Assembly: GCA_951812725.1 (NCBI GenBank)
Contig: OX638330.1
Location: 2,108,001 to 2,172,000 of the forward strand
Direction: 5' to 3'
DNA: 64,000 bases
Source of the DNA: an uncultured Caldilineaceae bacterium
Lineage (GTDB): Bacteria > Chloroflexota > Anaerolineae > Caldilineales > Caldilineaceae
Shown here: in pieces, positions 37,432 to 46,171 of the stretch
Layout: the number at the start of each line of letters is the position of its first letter
How positions within the stretch are numbered: the first letter of the stretch is position 1
The notes under the pieces: model-generated
The model's database searches: none
The model's input: the letters and a program-made list of their open reading frames with translations, nothing else
What the model was told of the DNA's origin: nothing
Translations under genes and position numbers: made by a program

Positions 37432-38100
37432 ATGGGACAACTCTTGCGTACTTCGTTTGCGCGTGAGCTAGAGACACTCCAAACCGATACGTTGATGCTA
37501 GGGAGCATGGTCACGCAGGCCTTGAAGGAGTCGGTCGAAGCCCTTCGGACCAGGGATTTAGAGACGGCGAGGCGCTTGATCAAAGAAGATGAGATTATCA
37601 ATAAGAAGCGGTTCCAAATTGAGGCTGACTGTCTGCGATTGATAGCTACACAGCAACCTATGGCAGGAAACCTCCGCCTGATCGCTGCGGTACTCGAGAT
37701 CAGCACCGAGTTGGAGCGGATAGGCGACTACGCGAAAGGCATCGGCCGGATCATTCTGCTAATCGGCCCTGAAGCTCTGATCAAGCCGTTGGTGGATATT
37801 CCGCGCATGTGTGACATCGCCACTGAAATGCTTCATCAGGCGTTGGACGCGTTCTTGAGTCAGGACTTGGAAGCTGCTCGTACAATTCCGTTGCGAGACG
37901 ATGAGGTAGATGCACTGTACAACCGGGTTCACCGCGACCTGATCAATATGATATTGGAGGACCCGACACTGATTGATCGCTCAAACTACCTGCTCTGGGC
38001 GGCCCACAACCTAGAACGGGCGGCCGACCGGGTCACAAATATCTGCGAGAGGATAATCTTTACTGTAACCGGTGAGTTCATCGAGTTCGACATGAATTAA
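37432..38100 (+). CDS. phoU: Phosphate signalling protein PhoU
   Basis: This 222-residue all-helical protein has two PhoU repeats (about 15-105 and 120-210). Each has the metal-binding pattern ending in E/D..R.GDYA (ELERIGDYAKGI and NLERAADRVTNI). PhoU links Pst transport activity to PhoR and keeps the Pho regulon off when phosphate is plentiful. The ATG at 37432 is preceded by GAGAGGAG. An upstream frame to 37318 overlaps arsC and is rejected. It is the last gene of the pst operon. Confidence 0.96.
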   Translation: MGQLLRTSFARELETLQTDTLMLGSMVTQALKESVEALRTRDLETARRLIKEDEIINKKRFQIEADCLRLIATQQPMAGNLRLIAAVLEISTELERIGDYAKGIGRIILLIGPEALIKPLVDIPRMCDIATEMLHQALDAFLSQDLEAARTIPLRDDEVDALYNRVHRDLINMILEDPTLIDRSNYLLWAAHNLERAADRVTNICERIIFTVTGEFIEFDMN

Positions 38101-38642
38101 GGTCAGGCGATCCGAGCTCTTGCTGAAGCGAGTGCGGTAGATTGGCGAGATTGTTTCAGATTGGTTTTCCAGGAACTGATTCAGCTATCTTCAGGACCAT
38201 CTTATAACTTTGCGATGCCGGCAGGCCTTGTCCATGACTATGCGACGGTTTGAGGCGAAGGCCAGGTGAATGCAGATTCGCAGACGTATCGTATTTTGAT
38301 CGAACGCGGATCAGTCTTTAGTTGCTTGGAAACTAATCGGTAGCAGGTTGACGAACCGGATTCTATCAATTAGAATTGAACTGGAATGACACAAAATTCG
38401 CTTAGCATTCGTCTGTGTATATGGGAGTTTGCATTATACCGATTGTTCCCTTATTATTCGGAACGCAAGCAGGGAGTTTCCCCACCAGCCGACTTTTGTG
38501 GAGCTTGGATTCGGTATGAATTGGATGGTATAATTTCCGGACGAACCTGATTCCGGGATTTATCATAATCGGCCGTGTTTTCCGCTCTCTTGCTGTAATC
38601 AATCATAACCCTTTTACCTAGACCGCCCTTAGGAGGTATGAA
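38101..38642. other. AT-richer intergenic region after phoU
   Basis: These 540 bp separate phoU from the lipoprotein gene. The left half shows no terminator with a T-run. The right half contains the promoter described at 38505-38534. No gene is supported; a minus-strand ORF at 38402-38602 has no features. Confidence 0.5.
38505..38534 (+). promoter_or_regulatory. Predicted sigma-70-type promoter for the 38643 lipoprotein gene
   Basis: TTGGAT (38505-38510) and a perfect TATAAT (38529-38534) are separated by 18 bp. Transcription would start near 38541, giving a leader of about 100 nt before the AGGAGG-preceded ATG. Confidence 0.6.
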
Positions 38643-39608
38643 ATGCTCAATCGACGAGTGACGTTTTGGGCCGCCTTAACGCTCATAGCAGCTCTTGCTT
38701 TATCGGGTTGTGCACCCCGCGCCGGTCAAGGCAGCGTCGCCGATGATGCGGACCAGTTGGTCATAGACCTGCCCGCGTTGGTACTTGACTTTGGTATGGA
38801 CGGTACGCCTGCGATAAAGAACGCTGCCCTGGCCGACCTGGTTGACACGCTCGGCGTTCCTTTGGATTTACCCGTCCCACCGGAAATGGTCTTCCTGATG
38901 GAGGCCAGCAACATCCAGCACATTCAGGTGAGCAACACGCCGGATGGCCTGCTGCTACTTGTAAATGGCCGCAGCATTCCGTCTATCAGTTATAAGGGCG
39001 ATTCGTTGTCGGCATTGCCTGGGACACTGAGCACATTTGGCATGGTCATTCCGATGGCTGACCTTCTGTTTGCGCTTGTCGACCAGCTTGGGATTGGCGT
39101 AATTGCCAAGTTCCCGGTTGCGCCGGGCGCGGAAATGATTCCTCTGTATATTGAAGGTGACAGCAGCTCGGCGATGGCAGCCCAGGCAGCCCAGGAAGAG
39201 TTCCTGGCCGCTGTAGGCACGCCGCCGCGCATCAACCTGCCAATTTTCTACGAAGCTGATGGCAGTTTCAGCATCGGTGATCTGTCCATCGCAGAGATGA
39301 ATGCGATGACCGACTATGCTCTGGCTCCGCTTGCGATGACACTGAGCCAACTCAGCATGGCCAGGGCATTGGGGATTTCCCAGTTGGGAATCAGCACCAA
39401 TGTTGACGGCATCACGATATCCATTGATGGAAATGCCCTGCCGACGTTGGACTGGTCGGACGGCAAGGCCAGCAATCTGCTTGAGCTGATCACCACGATA
39501 CCTGTACTGGATATGGCAATGCCGGGTATGGGATCGATGTTGCCGACGATTAATCAGATTCTGCCGTTGGTCCAGGCGACTGAATTTGACCTGACATTGC
39601 ATTTCTAA
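38643..39608 (+). CDS. Hypothetical lipoprotein
   Basis: This 321-residue protein has a signal peptide and lipobox LSGC at about residues 20-23, so it is anchored outside the membrane. The rest is Leu/Ala/Met/Ile-rich with repeating short motifs such as QLGI..NVDGITISIDGNALPTLDW and VSNTPDGLLLLVNGRSIPSI. These look like two related beta-hairpin segments (NxDGxxxxxNGxxxP). No known family was recognised. An AGGAGG ribosome binding site, a good promoter and a downstream terminator make it a well-defined single-gene transcript. Confidence 0.8.
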   Translation: MLNRRVTFWAALTLIAALALSGCAPRAGQGSVADDADQLVIDLPALVLDFGMDGTPAIKNAALADLVDTLGVPLDLPVPPEMVFLMEASNIQHIQVSNTPDGLLLLVNGRSIPSISYKGDSLSALPGTLSTFGMVIPMADLLFALVDQLGIGVIAKFPVAPGAEMIPLYIEGDSSSAMAAQAAQEEFLAAVGTPPRINLPIFYEADGSFSIGDLSIAEMNAMTDYALAPLAMTLSQLSMARALGISQLGISTNVDGITISIDGNALPTLDWSDGKASNLLELITTIPVLDMAMPGMGSMLPTINQILPLVQATEFDLTLHF

Positions 39609-39920
39609 ATGGGTAGCCGCCTGAATGGCGTCAAAGTATAGGCGCTGCTCAGTTTTGGCTGGCTCGTTTCCTGAACGAACGAAGAGGCGCGGTCTTTTGA
39701 CCGTGCCTCTTTTTGCATTTTGGATTAAGTGGAGATCTGTGATTCCGGCGAGAGGTTTCAGTGGTGAGCGGGAGCCTGGCACGTCATGGTCTCGCTCCAG
39801 AACTGATCAGTTACCCGTCACTGCAGTCTTCCAGCGCCAAGGCAGCCATAGCAGCAGTCTACTGCGATTACCCAACGAACTTGAGATTGTCCTAGTCTAG
39901 TTGGAAACCCCCGACTTCGC
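39609..39920. other. Gap between convergent lipoprotein and Elp3 genes
   Basis: It contains the terminator of the lipoprotein gene at 39683-39714. At its right border a CCCCG/CGGGG pair (about 39908-39928) flanks the Elp3 stop codon, which could be a weak terminator for the minus strand. Nothing else was recognised. Confidence 0.5.
39683..39714 (+). terminator. Rho-independent terminator of the 38643 lipoprotein gene
   Basis: AGAGGCGCGGTC and GACCGTGCCTCT form a 12-bp stem (one G-T pair) with a four-T loop, followed directly by TTTT. It lies 75 bp after the stop codon. Confidence 0.9.
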
Positions 39921-41651
39921 TCAGACGGGGCCGGTCATGTAGAGCTGCCCCGACTCGAAGCCGCGAGAAGCGTAGTAGGCCTGGGTGCCGGTGGCGGCGA
40001 TTACACTGATGCGGTTGAAGCCGGCCTGGCGGCTAATCCTTCGGGCCTCGTCCAGAAGACGTGTGCCGATGCCAACGTGTTGGGCTGCGCCGTCTTCGGC
40101 ATTGCCGATGGCGAGGGCGGGGCCGTACACATGCACCTCGCGGATCAGAGCATTGCCTTGGATTTCGTCCAGAAAGGCCCGACTCCCGGCCAGAGGCGAT
40201 TTGGGCAGACTCAACCTAAGAAAGCCGGCGAGCGGGGCACGTTCAAGGCCGGCCGCGTCCGGTCCGTTCTCTTCATCCTCTGCCACGACGAACTGCAAGA
40301 AATACTCATCGGTTAGATCGGTAGAATAGGTTGAGACTTTCAAGCGCAGTGCATCTTCGCGCACCTGCTGGCGGCGCACTTCGCGGCAGCGGATGCAGCC
40401 GCAGCGTTCGCCGCGTCGCGCCAGCTCTTTGTGGACTACTTCCCGCAAGTTACTCGTCTTCACGCCCGCTTCAATGTGATGGGCGGGGATGTCGCGAAAG
40501 AGGCGGTTTATACGCGTGTAGGGCGGAACCGAAGGCTTGATATCCGCCAGCAGAGCAACCAGTTCCTGTTCCGAATAGGGATAATAGTCGCCGGCCAGCC
40601 ATTTTTGGTAGAGTTCTGTGCCGGCAATCAAGGAACATGGATAGATTTTGAGTTCGTCCGGTCGGATTGCAGGATCGTCAAAGAAACGGTTGAAAGAGAC
40701 TCGGTCGGAATCCAGCGTGGCCCCGTAGAGATTGGGCATCCAGTGCAGGTGCAGTTTGAAGCCAGCGGTACGCAGCAGGCCAAGGGCATGTCTTACTTCA
40801 GCTACTGAATGCCCTCGCTTGTTCAAATCCAGTACTTCGTCGTCGAGGCTCTGAACGCCGATCTGTACTTTTGTCACGCCCAGATGGCGCATGTGCCGGA
40901 TCTCGTCGGCGTTAATCCAGTCTGGTCGCGTCTCCACTACCAGGCCAACATTACGGTGCGCGGCCAGGATGTTGCTGCGTTGGGCTTCCTCGAGGGAGGC
41001 AGACGGCACATAGTTGGGGTTACCATAGGCATTCATGGCGTCGAAGCAGCGGCGCACGAACCATTCGCGGTAGTCCTGGCTGTAGGCGCTCCATGTGCCG
41101 CCCAGGATCAGCAGCTCCACCTTGCTTGCGTCGTGGCCAATGCTTTCGAAGGCGTCTATGCGGCCTAGCGTTTGTTTGAATGGATCGAAGCCGTCGCGTT
41201 CGGCCCGCTGCGCGCCCGGTTCGTCGAAGATGTAGCTCTTGGGCATGCGCCAGTCATCCGGGCAGAAAATGCACTCACCCGGACAGCCGGCCGGCGCGGT
41301 CAATACTGTTACGGGCGCGACGCCGCTGGACGTCCGCACAGGCTTCATTCGGATTCGGTCGAGCAGCACCGGGTTCGGCTCGATCTCACCTTCGTCAATC
41401 AGGAGGCGAAAGCCGGCAACCAGGTCGGACTTGGCATAGAATCCTTTGCCGTCTTTGGGGTAACGGGCTAGAATGGATCGAAGGGTGCGATTGGCATCCC
41501 ATTCGGCTTCCTGAACCGCGAGAACTTCCCGGAAGATGGCGGACATTGCGATGCGGTGGCCAGCAGGATCGAAGCGCCGCTTACGCTGCCATTCATGGGA
41601 TATTTGAACTACTTCAGCCGGAATCTCATCCGGCGCTAGAATTCTTTTCAT
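39921..41651 (-). CDS. elp3: Bacterial Elp3: radical SAM/GNAT tRNA wobble-uridine carboxymethyl transferase
   Basis: This 576-residue Elongator catalytic-subunit homologue makes 5-carboxymethyl-uridine (cm5U) at tRNA position 34 from acetyl-CoA. An N-terminal tRNA-binding segment (about 1-110) is followed by a radical SAM domain with cluster ligands Cys123, Cys127 and Cys130 (GCPGECIFC) and the GGTWSAY motif. A zinc-binding region (RRGERCGCIRCREVR) comes next. A C-terminal GNAT domain ends with HVGIGTRLLDEARRI and AYYASRGFE. All parts typical of Elp3 are present. Elp3 from the Chloroflexota member Dehalococcoides mccartyi is a studied homologue. It lies head-to-head with a Trm9-like methyltransferase, the likely next step of the modification. 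Confidence 0.93.
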   Translation of the reverse strand: MKRILAPDEIPAEVVQISHEWQRKRRFDPAGHRIAMSAIFREVLAVQEAEWDANRTLRSILARYPKDGKGFYAKSDLVAGFRLLIDEGEIEPNPVLLDRIRMKPVRTSSGVAPVTVLTAPAGCPGECIFCPDDWRMPKSYIFDEPGAQRAERDGFDPFKQTLGRIDAFESIGHDASKVELLILGGTWSAYSQDYREWFVRRCFDAMNAYGNPNYVPSASLEEAQRSNILAAHRNVGLVVETRPDWINADEIRHMRHLGVTKVQIGVQSLDDEVLDLNKRGHSVAEVRHALGLLRTAGFKLHLHWMPNLYGATLDSDRVSFNRFFDDPAIRPDELKIYPCSLIAGTELYQKWLAGDYYPYSEQELVALLADIKPSVPPYTRINRLFRDIPAHHIEAGVKTSNLREVVHKELARRGERCGCIRCREVRRQQVREDALRLKVSTYSTDLTDEYFLQFVVAEDEENGPDAAGLERAPLAGFLRLSLPKSPLAGSRAFLDEIQGNALIREVHVYGPALAIGNAEDGAAQHVGIGTRLLDEARRISRQAGFNRISVIAATGTQAYYASRGFESGQLYMTGPV

Positions 41652-41715
41652 GGTTTCAGAAAATCGACTCGATCACGCGCCTACGTTGGAAACCCAGCTT
41701 GAGAACAGGGCATGC

Positions 41716-42525
41716 ATGGACCCACAGGTGCGCGATGCTTTGTTGAGACTGAACAGGCGCTTCTATGCGCAAGTGGCCCCGCATTTTGACGCGACCCGCC
41801 AGGGGTGGACGCCGGGACTTCGCGCCATTCTACCGTATTTCAGGGTAGGAGGGAAGGATAGGCCGACCGTATTGGATGTGGGTTGCGGGAACGGCCGCTT
41901 TGCCAGGTTGCTGGAACAGGAGGGCCTCGGCGCTTCCTATACGGGGGTTGATGGAGATGGAGCTCTGCTCCAGTTCGCTCGCGGATCCACGACGAACCTG
42001 ATGGAGGTGAAATGCCGATTCATCAGGGCAGATCTGGCAGATCCGGGCTGGACCGCGGCCCTCGCAACCGAAAGAGCTTCTGAAGGCGATGCGACCGTTA
42101 CACAAGAGGGCGGGGACGACACACCAGCGTTTGACATTGTACTTTGCACGGCAACGGTGCAACATCTGCCGGGTTATACGCTGCGGCTGCGGCTGCTGCG
42201 AGACCTTCGGCGATTAAGCGCCGGTTGCATAATTCTTTCGTTTTGGCAGTTTTTGAGCAGCACGAGGTTTCGTTCCAAGCTGATAGACCCCAGAGATGTT
42301 GGCATTGATGCTTCCGCTTTGGAGCCGGGCGACGGTCTCCTTCCGTGGCGCCAAGGCATTGAAGCGACTCGTTATGTTCACCAAGTGGATGAGGCTGAGG
42401 TGAGACAGTTGGCCGCCGACGCGGGCATGTCGGTTCTGCGCACGTTCCGCGCGGACGGCAAAGAGGGTGACCTGAATCTGTACGCCGTTTTGGGCCCTGC
42501 TGTTACGAAACAGGCGGAGCAGTAG
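41716..42525 (+). CDS. SAM-dependent methyltransferase, Trm9/ALKBH8-like
   Basis: This 269-residue class I methyltransferase has motif I VLDVGCGNGRFARLL, the acidic motif II TGVDGDG, and motif IV as DIVLCTATVQHLPG. The N-terminus (RFYAQVAPHFDATR) and C-terminal part (GDGLLPW, then RYVHQVDEAEVRQLAADAGM) recall yeast Trm9 and the ALKBH8 methyltransferase domain, which methylate cm5U34 to mcm5U34. That assignment is by eye and moderate; methyltransferase activity itself is firm. The ATG at 41716 leaves 64 bp for a shared promoter with elp3. An ATG at 41650 would overlap the elp3 start codon. A hydrophilic insertion near residues 115-135 (SEGDATVTQEGGDD) is lineage-specific. Confidence 0.8.
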   Translation: MDPQVRDALLRLNRRFYAQVAPHFDATRQGWTPGLRAILPYFRVGGKDRPTVLDVGCGNGRFARLLEQEGLGASYTGVDGDGALLQFARGSTTNLMEVKCRFIRADLADPGWTAALATERASEGDATVTQEGGDDTPAFDIVLCTATVQHLPGYTLRLRLLRDLRRLSAGCIILSFWQFLSSTRFRSKLIDPRDVGIDASALEPGDGLLPWRQGIEATRYVHQVDEAEVRQLAADAGMSVLRTFRADGKEGDLNLYAVLGPAVTKQAEQ

Positions 42526-42588
42526 CGGCAACAGAAAACCAGCTCGCCGGGGTGAGGCTGCTTGCCCCCTAACCAGACAGATGGCTAT

Positions 42589-43794
42589 ATGCAACTCGAC
42601 AAACGAACGCAACAGATTCTAGATGGATTTGACGCCCACTTTGCGGGCAAGCCGACCCATCTGGCGATCGCGCCGGGCCGAGTCAATCTGATCGGTGAAC
42701 ACACTGATTACAATGACGGGTTTGTCCTGCCGGTGGCACTGGACCGGGACGTACGTGTGCTGTTTCGACCGCGCACTGACGGACGCGTGCGGCTATACGC
42801 GCTGGAATTTGACTCGTGGGCGGATTTCGCAATTGGTTCGGAGGAGCGGGACAGCGGCCAGCTGTGGCCCAACTATGTACAGGGAGTGGGCCTGGCGCTG
42901 GGCGAACTTGGCGTTCAGTTGAAGGGATTCGAGGGAATCGTCAGTGGCAATGTGCCCCGAGGCAGCGGCCTGAGCAGCTCGGCGGCGCTGGAGATTTCCG
43001 CGGCCAAGGCGTTTCTGGCAGCGGCAAATGAGATCCATGCGTTGACGGGACCGCAGATTGCCAGGGCGGCGCAGAAGGCCGAGAACGAGTTTGTGGGAGT
43101 CAACTGCGGCATTATGGACCAGTTTATCAGCACGCTTGGAGAAGACGGACACGCCCTGCTGATCGACTGCCGCAGCCTGGACTATCAGCGGGTGCCCTTC
43201 CCTGATGACGTGTCATTGGTGATTGGAAATACGAAAGCAAGCCGTTCGCTAGCAGGAAGCGCTTACAATGAGCGGCGAGGGCAGTGTGAAGAGGGCGTGC
43301 GTCTTCTGCGAACGGTTCTCCCTAGCATTACCGCGTTGCGAGATGTAGGTCGCAGCCAGCTGGAAGCTCACAAGAGTCTGCTGTCTGATATCGTCTACCG
43401 GCGCTGCCTGCATGTCGTTAGTGAGAACGAACGGGTCCAGGACGCAGTAGCGGCGCTTGCCAGGGGTGACTTCAGGAAGGTCGGCCAGTTTATGGACGAC
43501 AGCCATGCCAGCCTCAGAGATGATTACGAAGTCAGCAGCGGGGCTCTTGACAGCATGGTTGAGGCAATGCGCAGCCATCCCGGTTGCCTGGGTGCACGTC
43601 TTACGGGGGCAGGTTTTGGCGGCTGTGCGGTGGCGCTGGTGCAAGCAGGCACAGAGAAGGAGGTCCGGGGGACGGTTCGCGAGCGGTATGCAAAAGCGAT
43701 GAACGTATGGCCTGAGGTATACATCAGCACGCCGAGCTCCGGCGCGCGAGTTTTGCCAATTTTTTCGGGGGAGGGTGATGACCGACAGGTATAG
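42589..43794 (+). CDS. galK: Galactokinase
   Basis: This 401-residue GHMP kinase phosphorylates galactose at C1 (Leloir pathway). The galactokinase signature [15 protein letters not shown] is near the N-terminus. The ATP-binding motif 2 [13 protein letters not shown] is about 130 residues in, with catalytic Asp in CGIMDQF. Motif 3 is [14 protein letters not shown] near the C-terminus. The ATG at 42589 is preferred over a TTG at 42562. No galT or galE accompanies it here. Its end overlaps the next gene by 17 bp. Confidence 0.95.
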   Translation: MQLDKRTQQILDGFDAHFAGKPTHLAIAPGRVNLIGEHTDYNDGFVLPVALDRDVRVLFRPRTDGRVRLYALEFDSWADFAIGSEERDSGQLWPNYVQGVGLALGELGVQLKGFEGIVSGNVPRGSGLSSSAALEISAAKAFLAAANEIHALTGPQIARAAQKAENEFVGVNCGIMDQFISTLGEDGHALLIDCRSLDYQRVPFPDDVSLVIGNTKASRSLAGSAYNERRGQCEEGVRLLRTVLPSITALRDVGRSQLEAHKSLLSDIVYRRCLHVVSENERVQDAVAALARGDFRKVGQFMDDSHASLRDDYEVSSGALDSMVEAMRSHPGCLGARLTGAGFGGCAVALVQAGTEKEVRGTVRERYAKAMNVWPEVYISTPSSGARVLPIFSGEGDDRQV

Positions 43795-44299
43795 CGGTGA
43801 ACGGAGCCGCCCCAACCTGGGCGCATCGGGCCCGCTGGAATACGACAGCGGAATGCTTGGCTGGGATTTCGTCGAAAGTCGAATGCGTGAGGCGTCGAAC
43901 TACTGGCTCGCAAGCGCCGGCGAAGACGGGAGGCCCCACGCGGTGCCTGTCTGGGGTGCGTGGCTGGACGATGTTTTCTACTTTGTGGGCGTGGGTCGGA
44001 AAATCCGAAACTTGCGTGCAAATCCGCAGGCCGTGGTTCACCTGGAAAGCGGCGCAGAGGTTGTCCTTATCGAGGGTCGTTTTGGAGAGGTTACCCGGCC
44101 CAGCCGCGAACTAATGCAACGGGTAGACGAGGATTTCAGCCGCAAATATGGAGGCTATCGGCCCAGCGAATACCTCAGTGACGAGAGCAAATCCAGCTTT
44201 CCGCCGGAAGGCCTTTTTGCGGTCCACCCGCAACTGGTCATCGCCTGGAGCGGAATGGCTGGCGACGCGACACGTTGGAGAATCCCGTCGGGAAAGTGA
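43778..44299 (+). CDS. Pyridoxamine-5'-phosphate-oxidase-like FMN split-barrel protein
   Basis: This 173-residue protein has the split-barrel flavin-binding pattern: [30 protein letters not shown], then a basic [17 protein letters not shown] strand-loop. The cofactor may be FMN or F420; the substrate is unknown. The ATG at 43778 has GGGAGG immediately upstream inside galK, so the two genes are translationally coupled. The GTG at 43775 is an alternative start. Confidence 0.83.
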   Translation: MTDRYSGERSRPNLGASGPLEYDSGMLGWDFVESRMREASNYWLASAGEDGRPHAVPVWGAWLDDVFYFVGVGRKIRNLRANPQAVVHLESGAEVVLIEGRFGEVTRPSRELMQRVDEDFSRKYGGYRPSEYLSDESKSSFPPEGLFAVHPQLVIAWSGMAGDATRWRIPSGK

Positions 44300-44303
44300 C
44301 GAC

Positions 44304-44488
44304 GTAAGTACTAAGCCGCATAGGGTGTTTGTCTTGACCAGTTCATAATCTTTGTCGCCAGTCAGTCTCTTTGATGGCGTATTCGGTTGGCGGTCGCCCG
44401 GGTGGTTGGGGGCACTGTCGGCATGCAACGATGGTGGGAAAGAACCAGCAACGAGGGTAGCCAGGGCGGGGCGTTGCGGGGGCGCGGA
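44304..44488. repeat. Dispersed structured repeat, copy E (truncated in the core)
   Basis: The left end GTAAGTACTAAGCCGCAT and the TTGACCAGTTCATAATCTTTG block match copies D and G. The copy runs into the core GGGGCGTTGCGGGGGCGC and then breaks off at GGA. The last 31 nt (44458-44488) are identical to 47089-47119 (copy H), so both share the same truncation point. Confidence 0.75.
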
Positions 44489-44826
44489 GAACGGCGACTG
44501 CAACTTCTTTTTTCCACGAAGGGCCGCGAAGAACACCTTTTTTCCACGGAGGACACGGAGAACGGCAACTGAAACTTCAGAACTGCAACGTCAAAACCTT
44601 TTGTCCACGAAGGGCCACGAAGGGCCGCGAAGGACCACGAAGAACTGCAACGGCAACTTCAGGAACGGCAACTGCAACACCTTTTGTCCACGAAGGACCG
44701 CTAAGGGCCACGAAGGGCCGCGAAGAACTGCAAGGGCAACACCTTTTGTCCACAAAGGGCCGCGAAGAACACCTTTTTTCCACTGAGGGCCACGGAGTGC
44801 GCCTTTCTTTGTCCGCGAAGAAAACC
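44487..44826. repeat. Degenerate CCACGAAGG-type repeat array
   Basis: About 340 bp built from variants of CCACGAAGGGCCGCGAAG, each preceded by ACCTTTTGTCC or ACCTTTTTTCC and separated by GAACTGCAACGGCAACTTC-like spacers. Units vary in length and order, so this is a decayed tandem array rather than a CRISPR. Similar CCACGAAGG elements are known to be scattered in many bacterial genomes. The array directly abuts repeat copy E. Confidence 0.75.
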
Positions 44827-44975
44827 TGATGGGGATGACGCAGGGCGGGGTCGCCGACCACGTGTGTCAAACGAGAAAGGGTTGGATTCTGCTCTCAGGT
44901 GACCTGTTCTTTGACCTGGCCCCCAAAAACTGGTCCAAGTAATATGTTTGAATTGGGCCGTAGAAAGGGGGAAAG

Positions 44976-45104
44976 ATGGCCAAGAGGAGACATGCGCCGG
45001 AGCAGGTGATCAACAAGCTGAGAGAGGCCGAGGTAGCGATAGCCGAGGGCAGCACAGTGGCTGAGGCCGCCCACCGCAGGGTTACTGTCGCGCTTCTACA
45101 ATAA
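44976..45104 (+). pseudogene. Truncated IS3-family OrfA transposase
   Basis: The frame starts MAKRRHAPEQVINKLREAE and continues VAIAEGSTVAEAA, the helix-turn-helix N-terminus of IS3-group OrfA. Similarity stops after about 34 residues, where the helix-turn-helix should continue (expected RRxGVTEQTxYRW). The frame then reaches a stop at 45102-45104. A purine-rich GGGGGAAAG precedes the ATG. Confidence 0.8.
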
Positions 45105-45354
45105 TCATGGCAGATTTTCTAAGAATTGAGAGAAGGGCCATGCCGAGTGCAGCGTACTTCGGTGCTTCAGGGTAGAAAACAATGTCGATGTGATAGAAGA
45201 TCCAGTAGAAAGGCGTTGGATAACTGACTAAGACGGTCATCGCAGAAGAGCTCAGGATGAAGAACACCAGCATGACGAAGCCGATTGCACTTCTTGCCCG
45301 TATGTACTGAACCCGGGCATCGTGACTCATCTTTTGACGCACATCGGGAAACAT
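45082..45354 (-). CDS. Small hypothetical membrane protein inside the IS relic
   Basis: This 90-residue ORF has two hydrophobic segments (about 24-45 and 68-84) and a charged N-terminus. The ATG at 45352-45354 is preceded by GAAGGA at a suitable distance, so it may be expressed. No family was recognised. Its 3' end overlaps the broken OrfA by 23 bp, placing it in the foreign segment between the two IS pieces. It could be a passenger gene or a chance frame. Confidence 0.4.
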   Translation of the reverse strand: MFPDVRQKMSHDARVQYIRARSAIGFVMLVFFILSSSAMTVLVSYPTPFYWIFYHIDIVFYPEAPKYAALGMALLSILRKSAMIIVEARQ

Positions 45355-45618
45355 TATGAGGTTCCTTCATTGTATGAGCCGGGCCGCCAAACTCTTTGCC
45401 GGCGCGCCTGTTGTTCGTGGTATTGAGGTATATGAGTTCCCAAAAATGGGGGGGGAGGGGGTAGACAGATCACAGATAATTCCACCTCCATTCTCGTCGC
45501 CGATGCGATGGCGCTGGCTGTCCTGGCCGCTCGGGGCGCAGCTCGAGCGGTTTCCTCTGTCGAAACGTAATGAATCGACCTTGTCCTGACAGGTCCTGCC
45601 CCGGCGTGGTGCGGGACG

Positions 45619-45791
45619 GAACCTGCCCCCATTGCGGTTGAGCTCGGCGCCAGCGTCTGCCCGATCGCCCTGCGCCCGCACAACTCCCTGGGCTACCGCC
45701 CGCCCGCGCCTGAGGCACTCTTGCCTGCCGACCCTGCCCCCGTGCTTGTCGGACTAACATAACAGATGGTACAAACAACGGGGGCAGGTCA
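45619..45791 (+). mobile_element. Nested short IS derivative (MITE-like) with OrfB tail
   Basis: ACCTGCCCCCATTG (45621-45634) and CAACGGGGGCAGGT (45776-45789) are inverted repeats matching at 13 of 14 positions, about 170 bp apart. The interior contains only the C-terminal end of OrfB. It looks like an internal-deletion derivative sharing its right end with the larger relic. Confidence 0.6.
45667..45762 (+). pseudogene. C-terminal remnant of IS3-family OrfB transposase
   Basis: The frame reads LRPHNSLGYRPPAPEALLPAD and ends at TAA 45760-45762. LRPHxSLGYRPPAPE is the hallmark end of IS3-family OrfB integrase-type transposases. The DDE catalytic core is missing upstream. Confidence 0.8.
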
Positions 45792-45793
45792 CA

Positions 45794-46171
45794 AAAAACC
45801 GCCTTAGAAAATTGACCTTTCAAGGGGCTGAACCACTCTTCTTGTTTGATGATGGCGCACAAACTCTTGTTGAAAACGGAAATCTGAACAAATTGGAGGA
45901 GAGTCGGTTTGTGCGTCTTGACAAACACGGGACTCTTACCTATGTAACCGTTTTGCCCTAGTCTAACTTTCTCTCTGTAACCATAGAAGAAGATGTCAAT
46001 AAGGAAATTCAGTGCTTTCTTGAATTCTCCAGATATGCCCTCGACCACATTGACGACTCAAATCGGTTGTCTCATTGTGGAATCGCCGCCGTCCTGCTCA
46101 ATGCCAACTATCCAGACTGGAAAACTCGTGCGGAGCACCAACGAAATCCAGACCAGCCACAATGCCGATAG
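45794..46171 (+). pseudogene. Interrupted hypothetical ORF directly after the IS right end
   Basis: One frame stays coding-like from the IS border to TAG at 46169-46171 but contains an in-frame TAG at 45959-45961. The first half reads LTFQGAEPLFLFDDGAQTLV and ESRFVRLDKHGTLTY; the second half reads VTIEEDVNKEIQCFLEFSRY and NRLSHCGIAAVLLNANYPDW. Composition and continuity look like a real protein truncated by the insertion and then broken. No family was recognised and no start codon is available after the internal stop. Confidence 0.5.

Larger units (their letters stand above)
44912..45791 (+). mobile_element. Decayed IS3-family insertion sequence
   Basis: The left end TGACCTGGCCCCC (from 44912) and right end GGGGGCAGGTCA (to 45791) form imperfect terminal inverted repeats that continue to TGGTCCA/TGGTACA. 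Inside are the start of OrfA (44976) and the last residues of OrfB (to 45762), but the 880-bp span is too short for a complete IS3 element. The middle is occupied by unrelated sequence including a small membrane-protein ORF. It is therefore a relic, probably built from two events. Confidence 0.75.

Noticed and set aside
44487..44826. Possible CRISPR array
   Set aside because: Repeat units vary in length and sequence, and the intervening segments are themselves repeated. No cas genes are nearby.
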